Below the pieces are notes generated by a model. That model was not told where the DNA came from and did no database searches. It worked only from the letters and a program-made list of their open reading frames with translations. Below are positions 1 to 7,402 of a DNA stretch of 37,865 nucleotides, piece by piece. The DNA lies in NCBI GenBank assembly GCA_003280605.1, contig QCEM01000022.1, forward strand, positions 1 through 37,865, read 5' to 3'. The translations under genes were made by a program, and so were the position numbers. Each line of letters begins with the position of its first letter. The stretch's first letter is position 1. This stretch comes from SAR116 cluster bacterium AG-355-O21. Its GTDB lineage: Bacteria; Pseudomonadota; Alphaproteobacteria; Thalassobaculales; Thalassobaculaceae.

Positions 1-1
1 C

Positions 2-1222
2 CATGATACCCCGGCGGCTGACGCGGCGGCGCAACGGCGCGGCATTGATATGGTCGATGAGGCTGTTGTTGAGGTTTTCAAGACTCTGCATGTGGCGCAT
101 ACGGGGAAACTTTCCCTGGTCCGGGTGTGGCGCGGCGAGCTGCGCGACGGCATGCAGTTAAATAATCAGCGACTGTCCGGGATCCACAGCATGTTCGGCG
201 CCAAACTCAGCCGCTGCGAGCGGGCTGTTGCAGGCCAAGTGGTTGCCCTTGGCCGTCTCGAGGAAACCGCAACGGGCACGGCAGCAACCGCCTCCGGACA
301 AGTATTGAACCAGCGTTTGCCGTGGCCGGCGACACTGCCGTCAATGTATGGCTTGGCGATTCACGCCAGCAATCGCAATGATGAGGTGAAATTATCCGGT
401 GCCTTGCAAAAGTTGGCCGATGAAGATCGCGCTCTGCGGGTTGAGCATAATAGCGAGCTGGCCGAATTAATCCTCCATGGGCTTGGCGATATTCATCTGG
501 CGGTGGTCCTTGAACGGCTGCAAGACCGCTTCAATTTAGCGGTCGACACAGGGGTGCCACAGGTTGCGTATCGGGAAACAATTTCGCGCTCGGCCTCACA
601 ACATGCACGGCATAAAAAACAGTCCGGTGGGCATGGCCAATTTGGTGATGTGGTGGTGACCATTGACCCGCAACCACGCGGTGCCGGGTTTCAATTTGTG
701 AGCGCAATAACCGGCGGCGCGGTGCCACGGAATTACATTCCAGCGGTGGAGGAGGGGGTCAAAGACTTTTTGCGGCAGGGCCCGCTTGGCTTTCCTGTGG
801 TTGATCTGGCGGTGACTTTGACCGACGGCAGTCATCATAGCGTTGATAGCTCGGAGATGGCGTTTCGGACCGCAGGCCGGTTGGCGATGAGCGAGGGGAT
901 TGCGAAATGTGGCGCGATCTTATTGGAGCCGATCGAGCGGGTTGAAATTTCGACGCCGAATAGCGCCACCGCCCGCATGCAACGTGTGATCGCCGGCCAT
1001 CGCGGTCAAGTTCTGGGCTATGAGATGAAGCCTGGTTGGCATGGCTGGGATGTTTTCACGGCGTTTATGCCGGCGGCCGAACTTCAGCAGCTGATTATTG
1101 AGATCAGGGCCTTAAGCCAAGGGGTCGGCTTTTTTCGCGCCGAGTTTGACCATATGGCTGAGCTGCAGGGCCGTGATCGCACAGAAGTTGTTGACGCCCG
1201 TAAAGCCGTGCTTGGCCTGTAA
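2..1222 (+). CDS. Elongation factor G-like protein, 3' part only
   Basis: This is the C-terminal part of a translational GTPase of the EF-G family. The frame stays open to the left edge, so the GTPase domain lies outside the window and the ATG at 50 is internal. Domain II (VFKTLHVAHTGKLSLVRVWRG) opens the visible part. The domain IV signature KQSGGHGQFGDVVV follows, then PRNYIPAVEEGV and a domain V ending near FDHMAEL. The divergent sequence fits the EF-G-like paralogue group rather than the canonical FusA of the str operon, and no rpsL, rpsG or tuf is nearby. The family acts on ribosomes; the exact job of these paralogues is unclear. Family assignment is firm; the choice of paralogue is inference. 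Confidence 0.9.
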   Translation, partial: HDTPAADAAAQRRGIDMVDEAVVEVFKTLHVAHTGKLSLVRVWRGELRDGMQLNNQRLSGIHSMFGAKLSRCERAVAGQVVALGRLEETATGTAATASGQVLNQRLPWPATLPSMYGLAIHASNRNDEVKLSGALQKLADEDRALRVEHNSELAELILHGLGDIHLAVVLERLQDRFNLAVDTGVPQVAYRETISRSASQHARHKKQSGGHGQFGDVVVTIDPQPRGAGFQFVSAITGGAVPRNYIPAVEEGVKDFLRQGPLGFPVVDLAVTLTDGSHHSVDSSEMAFRTAGRLAMSEGIAKCGAILLEPIERVEISTPNSATARMQRVIAGHRGQVLGYEMKPGWHGWDVFTAFMPAAELQQLIIEIRALSQGVGFFRAEFDHMAELQGRDRTEVVDARKAVLGL

Positions 1223-1231
1223 AATGGCTGC

Positions 1232-1250
1232 TCACGAAACTCTCTCGTGA
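1232..1250 (+). terminator. Weak hairpin after the EF-G-like gene
   Basis: TCACGA (1232-1237) pairs with TCGTGA (1245-1250) around a 7-nt loop, 9 bp after the stop codon, followed by the T-rich ATTTGATTT. The stem is short and there is no clean T run, so terminator function is uncertain. Confidence 0.35.
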
Positions 1251-1274
1251 ATTTGATTTGAATACACACGCTCT

Positions 1275-1316
1275 CCGCTCCATCTTTAGACCATATGATG
1301 GGTGTTGATGGAGCGG
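1275..1316 (+). promoter_or_regulatory. Inverted repeat covering the msrP ribosome binding site
   Basis: CCGCTCCATC (1275-1284) is a perfect 10-bp complement of GATGGAGCGG (1307-1316). The right arm contains the only Shine-Dalgarno match (GGAG, 1310-1313), seven bases before the msrP ATG. A smaller CCAT/ATGG pairing (1291-1294 with 1298-1301) fits inside the loop. In mRNA this would hide the ribosome binding site. As DNA it could instead be an operator. Function is inferred. Confidence 0.55.
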
Positions 1317-1320
1317 TGAG

Positions 1321-2283
1321 ATGTTGATCAAGATAAAACGCGGTTGGGAATTACCTGAGACGGCGGCGGTGCCGGAGCACCTTTATTGGTCACGGCGGTC
1401 GTTTTTAGCGGCATTGGCGGCTGGACCGATCCTTGCCGGTGGAACCGACAGGCTGTTCGCGGCAACACCGGAAATTGACCCCTCGGCAAGCCTGTATCCG
1501 GTGGACCGCAATGATCGCTACACCGTGCAGCGAGCGCTGACCGCTAAAGTTGACGCCACCAGCTATAATAATTTCTACGAGTTTGGCTCCCACAAAGAGA
1601 TCAGCAGTGCCGCGCAAGCGCTAAAGCTTCGGCCCTGGACGGTCACGTTTGACGGCGAGGTCGAGAATGTGACGACGCTGGGGATTGATGACTTGCTTGC
1701 TAAAATGCCCTTAGAGGAGCGTGTCTACCGGCACCGCTGTGTCGAGGCCTGGGCCATGACAGTGCCCTGGAGCGGCTTTCAAATGAGCCATCTGATCAAT
1801 CTGGCGCAACCACTTTCAAGCGCCAAATATGTAACCATGCAAACCTTCATGGACCCGGAAGTTGCGCCGGGGCAAAAACAGCATTGGTACCCGTGGCCAT
1901 ATGTCGAAGGTTTGACCATGGCCGAGGCGATGAATGAGTTAAGTTTCATTGCCACCGGCCTATACGGCAAACCGATGCCGAAACAAAATGGCGCGCCCTT
2001 GCGCCTGGTGGCACCATGGAAATATGGCTTCAAGCAAATTAAGTCGATTGTCCGCTTCACCTTTACCAAGGAGCGGCCAAAATCCTTCTGGGAAAAATTG
2101 GCCGCCAGGGAATATGGCTTTTGGGCCAATGTGAACCCTGATGTCCCACATCCGCGCTGGAGCCAAGCAACCGAACGGCTTCTCGGCAATGATGAACGGG
2201 TGCCGACACAGCTGTTCAATGGCTATGGTGAGTTCGTCGCCGATCTGTACAAGGGCATGGAAAAGGAACGGCTGTTTATGTAA
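1321..2283 (+). CDS. msrP: Protein-methionine-sulfoxide reductase catalytic subunit MsrP
   Basis: This is the periplasmic molybdopterin enzyme (YedY/MsrP) that reduces methionine sulfoxide in oxidised envelope proteins. A Tat signal is visible at residues 24-40 (SRRSFLA followed by a hydrophobic stretch). The molybdenum-ligating cysteine is Cys140 in YRHRCVEAW. Further family landmarks are the NNFYEFG segment near residue 85 and WKYGFKQIKSI. At 320 residues it is full length. The haem membrane partner MsrQ, usually next door, is absent here; the next gene is an unrelated phosphoesterase. The ATG has a GGAG seven bases upstream, buried in an inverted repeat. Identity is very secure. Confidence 0.95.
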   Translation: MLIKIKRGWELPETAAVPEHLYWSRRSFLAALAAGPILAGGTDRLFAATPEIDPSASLYPVDRNDRYTVQRALTAKVDATSYNNFYEFGSHKEISSAAQALKLRPWTVTFDGEVENVTTLGIDDLLAKMPLEERVYRHRCVEAWAMTVPWSGFQMSHLINLAQPLSSAKYVTMQTFMDPEVAPGQKQHWYPWPYVEGLTMAEAMNELSFIATGLYGKPMPKQNGAPLRLVAPWKYGFKQIKSIVRFTFTKERPKSFWEKLAAREYGFWANVNPDVPHPRWSQATERLLGNDERVPTQLFNGYGEFVADLYKGMEKERLFM

Positions 2284-2323
2284 AGCCCCTTGATCATACA
2301 CCATCTGCGGGTATGGTCGCGGG

Positions 2324-3193
2324 ATGCGTCTTCTTGCCATCAGCGACCTACATCTCGCCAACCCGATCAACCGTGCGGCCATCGCCGACGTGCCGGATCA
2401 TGGTGATGACTGGCTTATCCTGGGCGGCGATATTGCCGAGCGTGATGATCATCTAAGGGATGCTTTTAGCTGCTTTAAAGCCCGCTTTCAGCAGGTCATT
2501 TGGGTGCCGGGCAACCATGAATTATGGTCGGTTCGGCGACCAGGTTATGCGCCCTTGCGCGGGGTTGCCCGCTACCGGCATGTGGTTGATTTGGCGCGTG
2601 CGCACGGCATCATCACCCCGGAAGACCCTTTTCCGCTGTGGCCAAATGTTGCCGATGGGCAACCTGCCTTGGTCATAGCGCCGATGTTTCTGCTTTATGA
2701 CTATTCATTTCGGCCAGACGATGTGCGCCTCGACCAGGTGCGTGCCTGGGCCGCTGCCGAGCGGGCCACATGCAGTGATGAGATTTACCTCTGGCCCGAT
2801 CCTTATCCCAGTCGGCAAGCCTGGTGTGCCGCCCGGCTGGCAGCAACCGAGGCGCGCTTATCGGCGCTTGATGCAAACACGCGAACAGTTCTGATCAACC
2901 ATTGGCCGCTGCGTCGTGACTTGGTGCATCTGCCGCGGGCACCGCGGTTTTCGCCCTGGTGCGGAACGCAAGCAACAGATGACTGGCACCGCCGTTTCCG
3001 CGCCGATGTGGTGGTCAGTGGGCATTTGCACATTCGGCGGACCGATCATCGTGATGGTTGCCGCTTTGAAGAAGTGTCCCTTGGGCATCCAAAACAATGG
3101 CGGCAGGAACGCGGCATGGCCGCATATATGCGGGAAATCCTACCGGCGCACATGCCGGCCAGTGCCGCCGAAAGCATGTTGGCCGCCGATTAA
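2324..3193 (+). CDS. Calcineurin-like metallophosphoesterase
   Basis: This is a binuclear-metal phosphoesterase of 289 residues. The motif series is complete: D8-x-H10 (SDLH), GGD ending in Asp36, GNHE with Asn64 and His65, an NHWPL histidine in the C-terminal half, and GHLH near residue 235. These residues supply the two metal ions and the general acid of the superfamily. There is no signal peptide or membrane segment, so it is probably cytoplasmic. It lies 40 bp after msrP on the same strand and may be co-transcribed with it, though no functional link is obvious. The substrate (nucleotide, phosphoprotein or other phosphoester) cannot be read from the sequence. Confidence 0.85.
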   Translation: MRLLAISDLHLANPINRAAIADVPDHGDDWLILGGDIAERDDHLRDAFSCFKARFQQVIWVPGNHELWSVRRPGYAPLRGVARYRHVVDLARAHGIITPEDPFPLWPNVADGQPALVIAPMFLLYDYSFRPDDVRLDQVRAWAAAERATCSDEIYLWPDPYPSRQAWCAARLAATEARLSALDANTRTVLINHWPLRRDLVHLPRAPRFSPWCGTQATDDWHRRFRADVVVSGHLHIRRTDHRDGCRFEEVSLGHPKQWRQERGMAAYMREILPAHMPASAAESMLAAD

Positions 3194-3206
3194 TCAGCGC
3201 AACCGA

Positions 3207-4037
3207 TTACAGAACCTCCAGGTGCTGCCGCCGCGTCGGCGGCGGAAACGCGTCGTCGATGGCAGCTAAATCAGCGGCGCTCAACACAATCTCGGCGGCG
3301 GCGCGATTGGCACGGACATGGCCCAGATCACCGGCCTTCGGGATGGCAATAACATCATCGCGGCGGATCGCCCAGGCAAGCGCCACGGCGGCCGCATCGC
3401 TGTCGTGCCGGCGGCCGATCTCGGTCAAAACAGGATGCCCGATCAGCCCCCCCTGTTGCAGCGGTGAATAGGCCATCAGCGGCATGTTCAGCGCCGCCAT
3501 TTCGACCAAGGTATCAAATTCGATACCGCGCCGTGAGGGATTGTAAAGCAGCTGATTGGTCTGACAGTTACCGCCCCCGGCGGCGATCACATCATGGAGC
3601 CCCGCGGCATCGAAATTACTGATGCCGTAATGGCGAATTTTACCGGCCTGTTGCAGTGTTTCAAAACCGCGAATGCTTTCTTGCAACGCATGCTGACCTG
3701 GCCAGTGCAGTAAATAGAGGTCGATATAGTCGCTGCCTAAGCGCGCTAAGCTTTGCTCACAGGCGGCAATGGTTCCGGCGGCGCTGGCATGATGAGGCAG
3801 CACTTTAGAGACAATAAATAGCCCCTCGCGGCGGCCTTTGATGGCTGCGCCAACGACCTGTTCGGCGCCGCCGTCGGCGTACATTTCAGCCGTGTCGATC
3901 AGGGTCATACCAAGCTCCATACCATGGCGCAGGGCGGCCACTTCGGCGTTGAAATGGCTCGGATCTTGGCCCATGTGCCAGGTCCCAAGACCCAGGGCCG
4001 GGACGCTGTCACCAGCAGGAAAACGAACATCTTTCAT
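3207..4037 (-). CDS. Aldo/keto reductase
   Basis: This is an NADPH-dependent carbonyl reductase of the AKR superfamily with a predicted (beta/alpha)8 barrel of 276 residues. The catalytic tetrad is present: Asp48, Tyr53 (IDTAEMY), Lys78 (IVSKVL) and His111 (LLHWPG). The GISNF segment and the cofactor loop IPKAGDLGHVRAN near the C-terminus are also recognisable. A strong ribosome binding site (AAGGAG) precedes the ATG. It converges on the metallophosphoesterase with only 13 bp between stop codons. It diverges from the YihU-like reductase, sharing a 249-bp intergenic region with a hairpin and tandem repeats, so the two may be co-regulated. The substrate is unknown. Confidence 0.88.
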   Translation of the reverse strand: MKDVRFPAGDSVPALGLGTWHMGQDPSHFNAEVAALRHGMELGMTLIDTAEMYADGGAEQVVGAAIKGRREGLFIVSKVLPHHASAAGTIAACEQSLARLGSDYIDLYLLHWPGQHALQESIRGFETLQQAGKIRHYGISNFDAAGLHDVIAAGGGNCQTNQLLYNPSRRGIEFDTLVEMAALNMPLMAYSPLQQGGLIGHPVLTEIGRRHDSDAAAVALAWAIRRDDVIAIPKAGDLGHVRANRAAAEIVLSAADLAAIDDAFPPPTRRQHLEVL

Positions 4038-4071
4038 TATCGCACTCCTTGGCCTTTGATGCTGACCTGGG

Positions 4072-4105
4072 CCACGGCAGATGGTTAAAAATAGCCATGA
4101 CGTGG
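4072..4105 (-). promoter_or_regulatory. Imperfect hairpin in the aldo/keto reductase leader
   Basis: An outer 5-bp stem (CCACG 4072-4076 with CGTGG 4101-4105) encloses a 7-bp stem with one G-U pair (ATGGTTA 4081-4087 with TAGCCAT 4092-4098) and an AAAA loop. It lies 35-68 bp upstream of the aldo/keto reductase ATG. It could be an operator or an mRNA leader structure. Confidence 0.4.
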
Positions 4106-4180
4106 AGCTCTGAATGTGACCATGCTGGTGTGAGAATGCAAGCTTAGCGACCGGCCGATCGCCGTCTTACGGCTTTTGCC

Positions 4181-4211
4181 GGCCGAAAAACGACTTGGCC
4201 GAAAAACGACT
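4181..4211. repeat. Tandem 16-bp direct repeat in the divergent promoter region
   Basis: GGCCGAAAAACGACT occurs at 4181-4195 and again at 4197-4211, giving two tandem copies with a 16-bp period. They lie 76 bp upstream of the YihU-like gene and about 145 bp upstream of the divergent aldo/keto reductase. Short tandem motifs in a shared promoter region are typical of regulator binding sites. No regulator gene is adjacent. Confidence 0.6.
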
Positions 4212-4286
4212 GGGAGCCGATGGCTTTTGAGGTGATGATCGGCGGCATCGACCGCGTGGGCGGCAGCTATAACAAAAGGAGCGATC

Positions 4287-5192
4287 ATGGAGCGGGTTGG
4301 TTTTATTGGATTAGGCGATATGGGCGCACCCTTGGCGCGGCATTTGGGCCAATGGTTGCAAACTTCCGGAGGCACGCTGACGGTGTTTGATCTTAACACC
4401 GAGGCCATTGCCGCTTTGGTTGCCGAGGGCGCGACGGCGGCAAGCTCGGTTGCAGATTTGGCGGCGCAGGTAGATGTGGTCATCACGGTGCTGCCGAATT
4501 CCCCTGATGTGCAAGCTGTTGTGTTGGGGCCGGGCGGGGTTGCAGAACATGCCAAGCCCGGAACCTTAGTGATTGATATGAGCACCATTGATCCGGCAAG
4601 CACCGATGCGTTGCACGCCGCCTTGCTGGACCGCGGGATTGGCTTTGCCGATGCGCCAATCGGCCGAACCGTGGCCTTTGCCGAACGCGGTGAAGCTTTG
4701 TTCATGGTCGGTGCCAGTGATAATGATTTTGGCCGCGCCCGACCATTGTTTGAGGCGATGGGGTCAACCACCCACCACTGCGGTGCGCCCGGCACCGGCA
4801 TTCGCACCAAATTGGTGAATAATTTCATTGCCATTGGGGTTTGCCAGATCAATGCCGAAGCAATCGCGCTAAGCACCCGATTTGGTCTCGACGTCGCCCA
4901 GACCTTAGAAATTGTCAATGGCACCACCGCCACCAATGGCCATCTGACCACGGCTTGGCCAAACAAAACCTTGAAGGGCGATATTGATCCTGGTTTTAAG
5001 ATTGCATTGGCGCATAAAGACATCGGATTGGTGGTCGATGCCGCCGATAAAGGCGGCGTGCCGGTCTTGGCCGGTGCCGCAGTGCGCCAGGCGCTGGGCA
5101 TCTATCGCAACACAGCTTTCGCGCAGAAAGATTTTTCGGCGATGTTGGATGCTGTTTGTGCACAAGCGAGGATTGATCCGCCGCGCCTCTGA
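4287..5192 (+). CDS. Beta-hydroxyacid dehydrogenase, YihU (3-sulfolactaldehyde reductase)-like
   Basis: This is an NAD(P)-dependent reductase of the 3-hydroxyisobutyrate dehydrogenase superfamily, 301 residues. The N-terminal Rossmann motif is GLGDMG (8-13). The catalytic lysine is Lys175 in GIRTKLVNNF. Most family members have a DxPVSGG substrate loop; this one reads DAPIGRT (122-128). From memory, E. coli YihU also carries GRT at this position and shares GxGIRxKLxNN, GHxTTxWPNKxLxGD and LAHKDxG, all visible here. YihU reduces 3-sulfolactaldehyde to 2,3-dihydroxypropanesulfonate in sulfoglycolysis. A good AAAGGAG site precedes the ATG. No other sulfoglycolysis gene is adjacent, so the substrate remains inference; a small hydroxyacid such as 4-hydroxybutyrate or tartronate semialdehyde is the alternative. 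Confidence 0.8.
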   Translation: MERVGFIGLGDMGAPLARHLGQWLQTSGGTLTVFDLNTEAIAALVAEGATAASSVADLAAQVDVVITVLPNSPDVQAVVLGPGGVAEHAKPGTLVIDMSTIDPASTDALHAALLDRGIGFADAPIGRTVAFAERGEALFMVGASDNDFGRARPLFEAMGSTTHHCGAPGTGIRTKLVNNFIAIGVCQINAEAIALSTRFGLDVAQTLEIVNGTTATNGHLTTAWPNKTLKGDIDPGFKIALAHKDIGLVVDAADKGGVPVLAGAAVRQALGIYRNTAFAQKDFSAMLDAVCAQARIDPPRL

Positions 5193-5215
5193 CAAGCGCT
5201 GCTGTGTGATCAGCG

Positions 5216-5246
5216 GTGCAGCGGCGGCACAAAGCGGCCGCTGCAC
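5216..5246. terminator. Bidirectional hairpin between convergent genes
   Basis: GTGCAGCGGC (5216-5225) pairs perfectly with GCCGCTGCAC (5237-5246) around an 11-nt loop. The stem can extend through AGC/GCT with one bulge. It sits between two convergent stop codons and is followed by TTTGG on the plus strand, which suits a shared terminator. Confidence 0.6.
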
Positions 5247-5258
5247 GCTTTGGTCTGG

Positions 5259-6311
5259 CTAGTTGGTTAACACCACGCGGCCGATAATCCGCCCGGCACG
5301 TAAGTCTTCCAAGGTTTGACCAACCTCTGCCAGCGGCCGGGTGGCGACTGGAATGGCTGGAACCGCGCCGGTTTTAACCAGCTCCATCAGCTCCTTCAAC
5401 TCATTCAGATTGCCAACGTAAGAACCGATAATCGAAATCGCACGCAGTGGCAGCGATGGTAACGGCACCGTCAGCCCGCCACCATATAAGCCAACAATCA
5501 CATAGCGGCCCCCTTTTGGCAGGGCGGCAATACCAAGATTTGCAGTTGCTTCCGCGCCGACCGTATCAACCACCGCCCGTGGCCCACCGCCGGTGATCTT
5601 TTTGATTTGCTCAAGGCTATCGGCAGCACCGGCATTAACTGTTGCCGTCGCGCCGATATCGCCAGCGGCGGCCAGCTTTTGATCATCCAGATCACAGGAT
5701 AAAATATTCTCAATTCCCAAGGCGCGGGCAATGGCAACGGCGTTCAAACCAAGGCCGCCGGCACCCATGATGGTCAGCCATTCGCCTTTTTCAATCGGCA
5801 TGGCTTTCAGCAGTGCCGAATAGACGGTCACACCGGAACAGGCATAGGGCGTGGCCAGGCTTGGGTCGGTATCGCCGATATCAACCAAATGTTTGGGATG
5901 GGGGACAAGACAATATTCAGCGTAACCGCCTGGACGGAAGACCCCAAGGGATTGCGGGCTCAGGCAATGGTTTTCGCGGTCCGCAAGGCATGTTGGGCAT
6001 TCCCCGCAACCAAGCCATGGATAGATAAGCCGCGGTGCGCCGACCGCCACATCACCGGCATCGGGGCCGGCTTTGACAATCTCACCGAAGATTTCATGGC
6101 CCATGGTAATCGGCGGTGTTAAGCCACGTTCGCCAAGGGATAGTTTGCTGCCGCCGCCGAAGTCATAAAATCCTTCCCAGATATGCAGGTCGGAATGGCA
6201 AACGCCGGCACGCGTGACCCGCATCAAAACTTCCGTGCCTTGCGGCTCCGGGATCGGGCCGTCATGTTCTTCAATCGGTTGGTTAAAATCGGTGACACGA
6301 TAACTTTTCAT
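5259..6311 (-). CDS. Zinc-dependent alcohol dehydrogenase
   Basis: This is an NAD(P)-dependent medium-chain dehydrogenase that oxidises alcohols or reduces aldehydes. Catalytic zinc ligands fit Cys38 (GVCHSD), His72 (GHE) and Cys158. The structural zinc lobe is Cys102, Cys105, Cys108 and Cys116. The Rossmann motif is GAGGLG (183-188), and Asp207 at the end of the second strand favours NAD over NADP. I start at the ATG ending at 6311 (MKSYRV, 350 residues). The AGGGAG ribosome binding site lies just before it, inside the six-codon extension that a further upstream ATG would add. It converges on the YihU-like gene across a hairpin. The substrate is unknown. Confidence 0.88.
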   Translation of the reverse strand: MKSYRVTDFNQPIEEHDGPIPEPQGTEVLMRVTRAGVCHSDLHIWEGFYDFGGGSKLSLGERGLTPPITMGHEIFGEIVKAGPDAGDVAVGAPRLIYPWLGCGECPTCLADRENHCLSPQSLGVFRPGGYAEYCLVPHPKHLVDIGDTDPSLATPYACSGVTVYSALLKAMPIEKGEWLTIMGAGGLGLNAVAIARALGIENILSCDLDDQKLAAAGDIGATATVNAGAADSLEQIKKITGGGPRAVVDTVGAEATANLGIAALPKGGRYVIVGLYGGGLTVPLPSLPLRAISIIGSYVGNLNELKELMELVKTGAVPAIPVATRPLAEVGQTLEDLRAGRIIGRVVLTN

Positions 6312-6363
6312 TTTTTTCTCCCTATTCATCTGGCTTTTACCTATTAAGCCTGGGTGCCATCAT

Positions 6364-7260
6364 TCAGGCAAGCAGCACGCGCTGGCGATAATGCTCACGG
6401 TGGAAAATATACAAGCCGCTGGCAATGATGACGGCGGCACCAAGCACGGTTTGGCCATCGGGCAGGGCTTCAAAAACCAGCCAGCCCAGCAGAATCGCCC
6501 AGACAAAGCTTAAAAAAGTGAATGGTTGCAGGGTGCTGGCCGCCGCCAGAGACAGCGCTTTGATGATCAAGAAATGACCGATCGCCCCCAGCAAGCCGGC
6601 CAGCAGCAATAGGCCCCATTCACCGGCTGTCGGCGGCCGCCAGAAAAAAGGCGCAACCAGAAGCAGGACCACAAAGCCAACCGCGCCAAGATAAAACATC
6701 GAGGTTTCCGCCGAATCCTCTCGGCCCACCATCCGTGTCATGATCTGATAGCTTGACCACAGCACCACCCCGCCAAGGGTTACCAGGTGATAAGGATTAA
6801 CGGCGCCGAAGCCGGGGCGCAGGATAATCAGCACGCCGATAAAGCCTACCGCCACCGAAAGCCAGCGCCGGATCCCGACTTTTTCGCCCAAAAACGGCAC
6901 CGATAAGGCTGTGATCAGCAGCGGTGCACTGGCCCCAATGGCATGCACCTCGGCAAGTTGCAGATTGCCGAAGGCAACAATGAAAACACCGATTTCGACC
7001 ACCAGTAACAGCGCCCGCGCGGTTTGCAGGACCGGTCGCCTGCTGCGCATCGCCGCTTGCAGGCCGCCGCCGCGAGCGGCCATCATCAACGCCAGCATTA
7101 AAAAGATGGCCCAGCGCACCACCAAGATCTGTGGTGGCTCAAAAACAGCGGCCAGAATTTTGGTTAAGGCGTCCATGCAGGACAGCACAATGGTTGCCAC
7201 CAAGATCAAGATGATCCCGAGGCTGGGGTTTGAGCCGGCGGTGCGGTGCAAAGATGTCAT
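6364..7260 (-). CDS. DMT-superfamily EamA transporter
   Basis: This is an inner-membrane protein of 298 residues, predicted to have about ten transmembrane helices in two EamA repeats. Repeat one begins at LGIILILVATIVLSCMDAL; the second contains WSSYQIMTRMVGR and HFLIIKALSLAAAST. Family members are drug/metabolite exporters or uptake permeases for amino acids, nucleosides or small metabolites. I chose the ATG at 7260 because the upstream in-frame extension is arginine- and proline-rich and does not resemble the family. No clear Shine-Dalgarno precedes it. It lies upstream of the alcohol dehydrogenase on the same strand, 52 bp away, and diverges from the cyclase gene. The cargo cannot be read. 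Confidence 0.85.
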   Translation of the reverse strand: MTSLHRTAGSNPSLGIILILVATIVLSCMDALTKILAAVFEPPQILVVRWAIFLMLALMMAARGGGLQAAMRSRRPVLQTARALLLVVEIGVFIVAFGNLQLAEVHAIGASAPLLITALSVPFLGEKVGIRRWLSVAVGFIGVLIILRPGFGAVNPYHLVTLGGVVLWSSYQIMTRMVGREDSAETSMFYLGAVGFVVLLLVAPFFWRPPTAGEWGLLLLAGLLGAIGHFLIIKALSLAAASTLQPFTFLSFVWAILLGWLVFEALPDGQTVLGAAVIIASGLYIFHREHYRQRVLLA

Positions 7261-7280
7261 CGGGGGGTTATAGCGCCACT

Positions 7281-7354
7281 CGCTGCTTCTGTATCGACCA
7301 AAAGCAGCGTGGCCGGCAGGGCTTGGAAAAGCGCAAGAAAGACTTGCCTGCCGG
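7281..7354. promoter_or_regulatory. Two adjacent inverted repeats between the transporter and cyclase genes
   Basis: The first is CGCTGCTT (7281-7288) with AAGCAGCG (7302-7309). Four bases further on, CCGGCAGG (7313-7320) pairs with CCTGCCGG (7347-7354). A small CAAG/CTTG stem (7334-7337, 7343-7346) lies inside the second. They fill the 142-bp divergent intergenic region. They could be operator dyads or two hairpins in the cyclase mRNA leader. Confidence 0.5.
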
Positions 7355-7402
7355 GCCTTGGCCGCCGGATACTCAGGCACATCAAAAAATCTGGAGGGGA
7401 CA

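Noticed and set aside
4085..5101. 338-residue minus-strand ORF antisense to the YihU-like gene
   Set aside because: Low-complexity Ala/Ser/Pro composition, no family similarity, and it lies opposite a gene with full family motifs; a GC-rich codon shadow.
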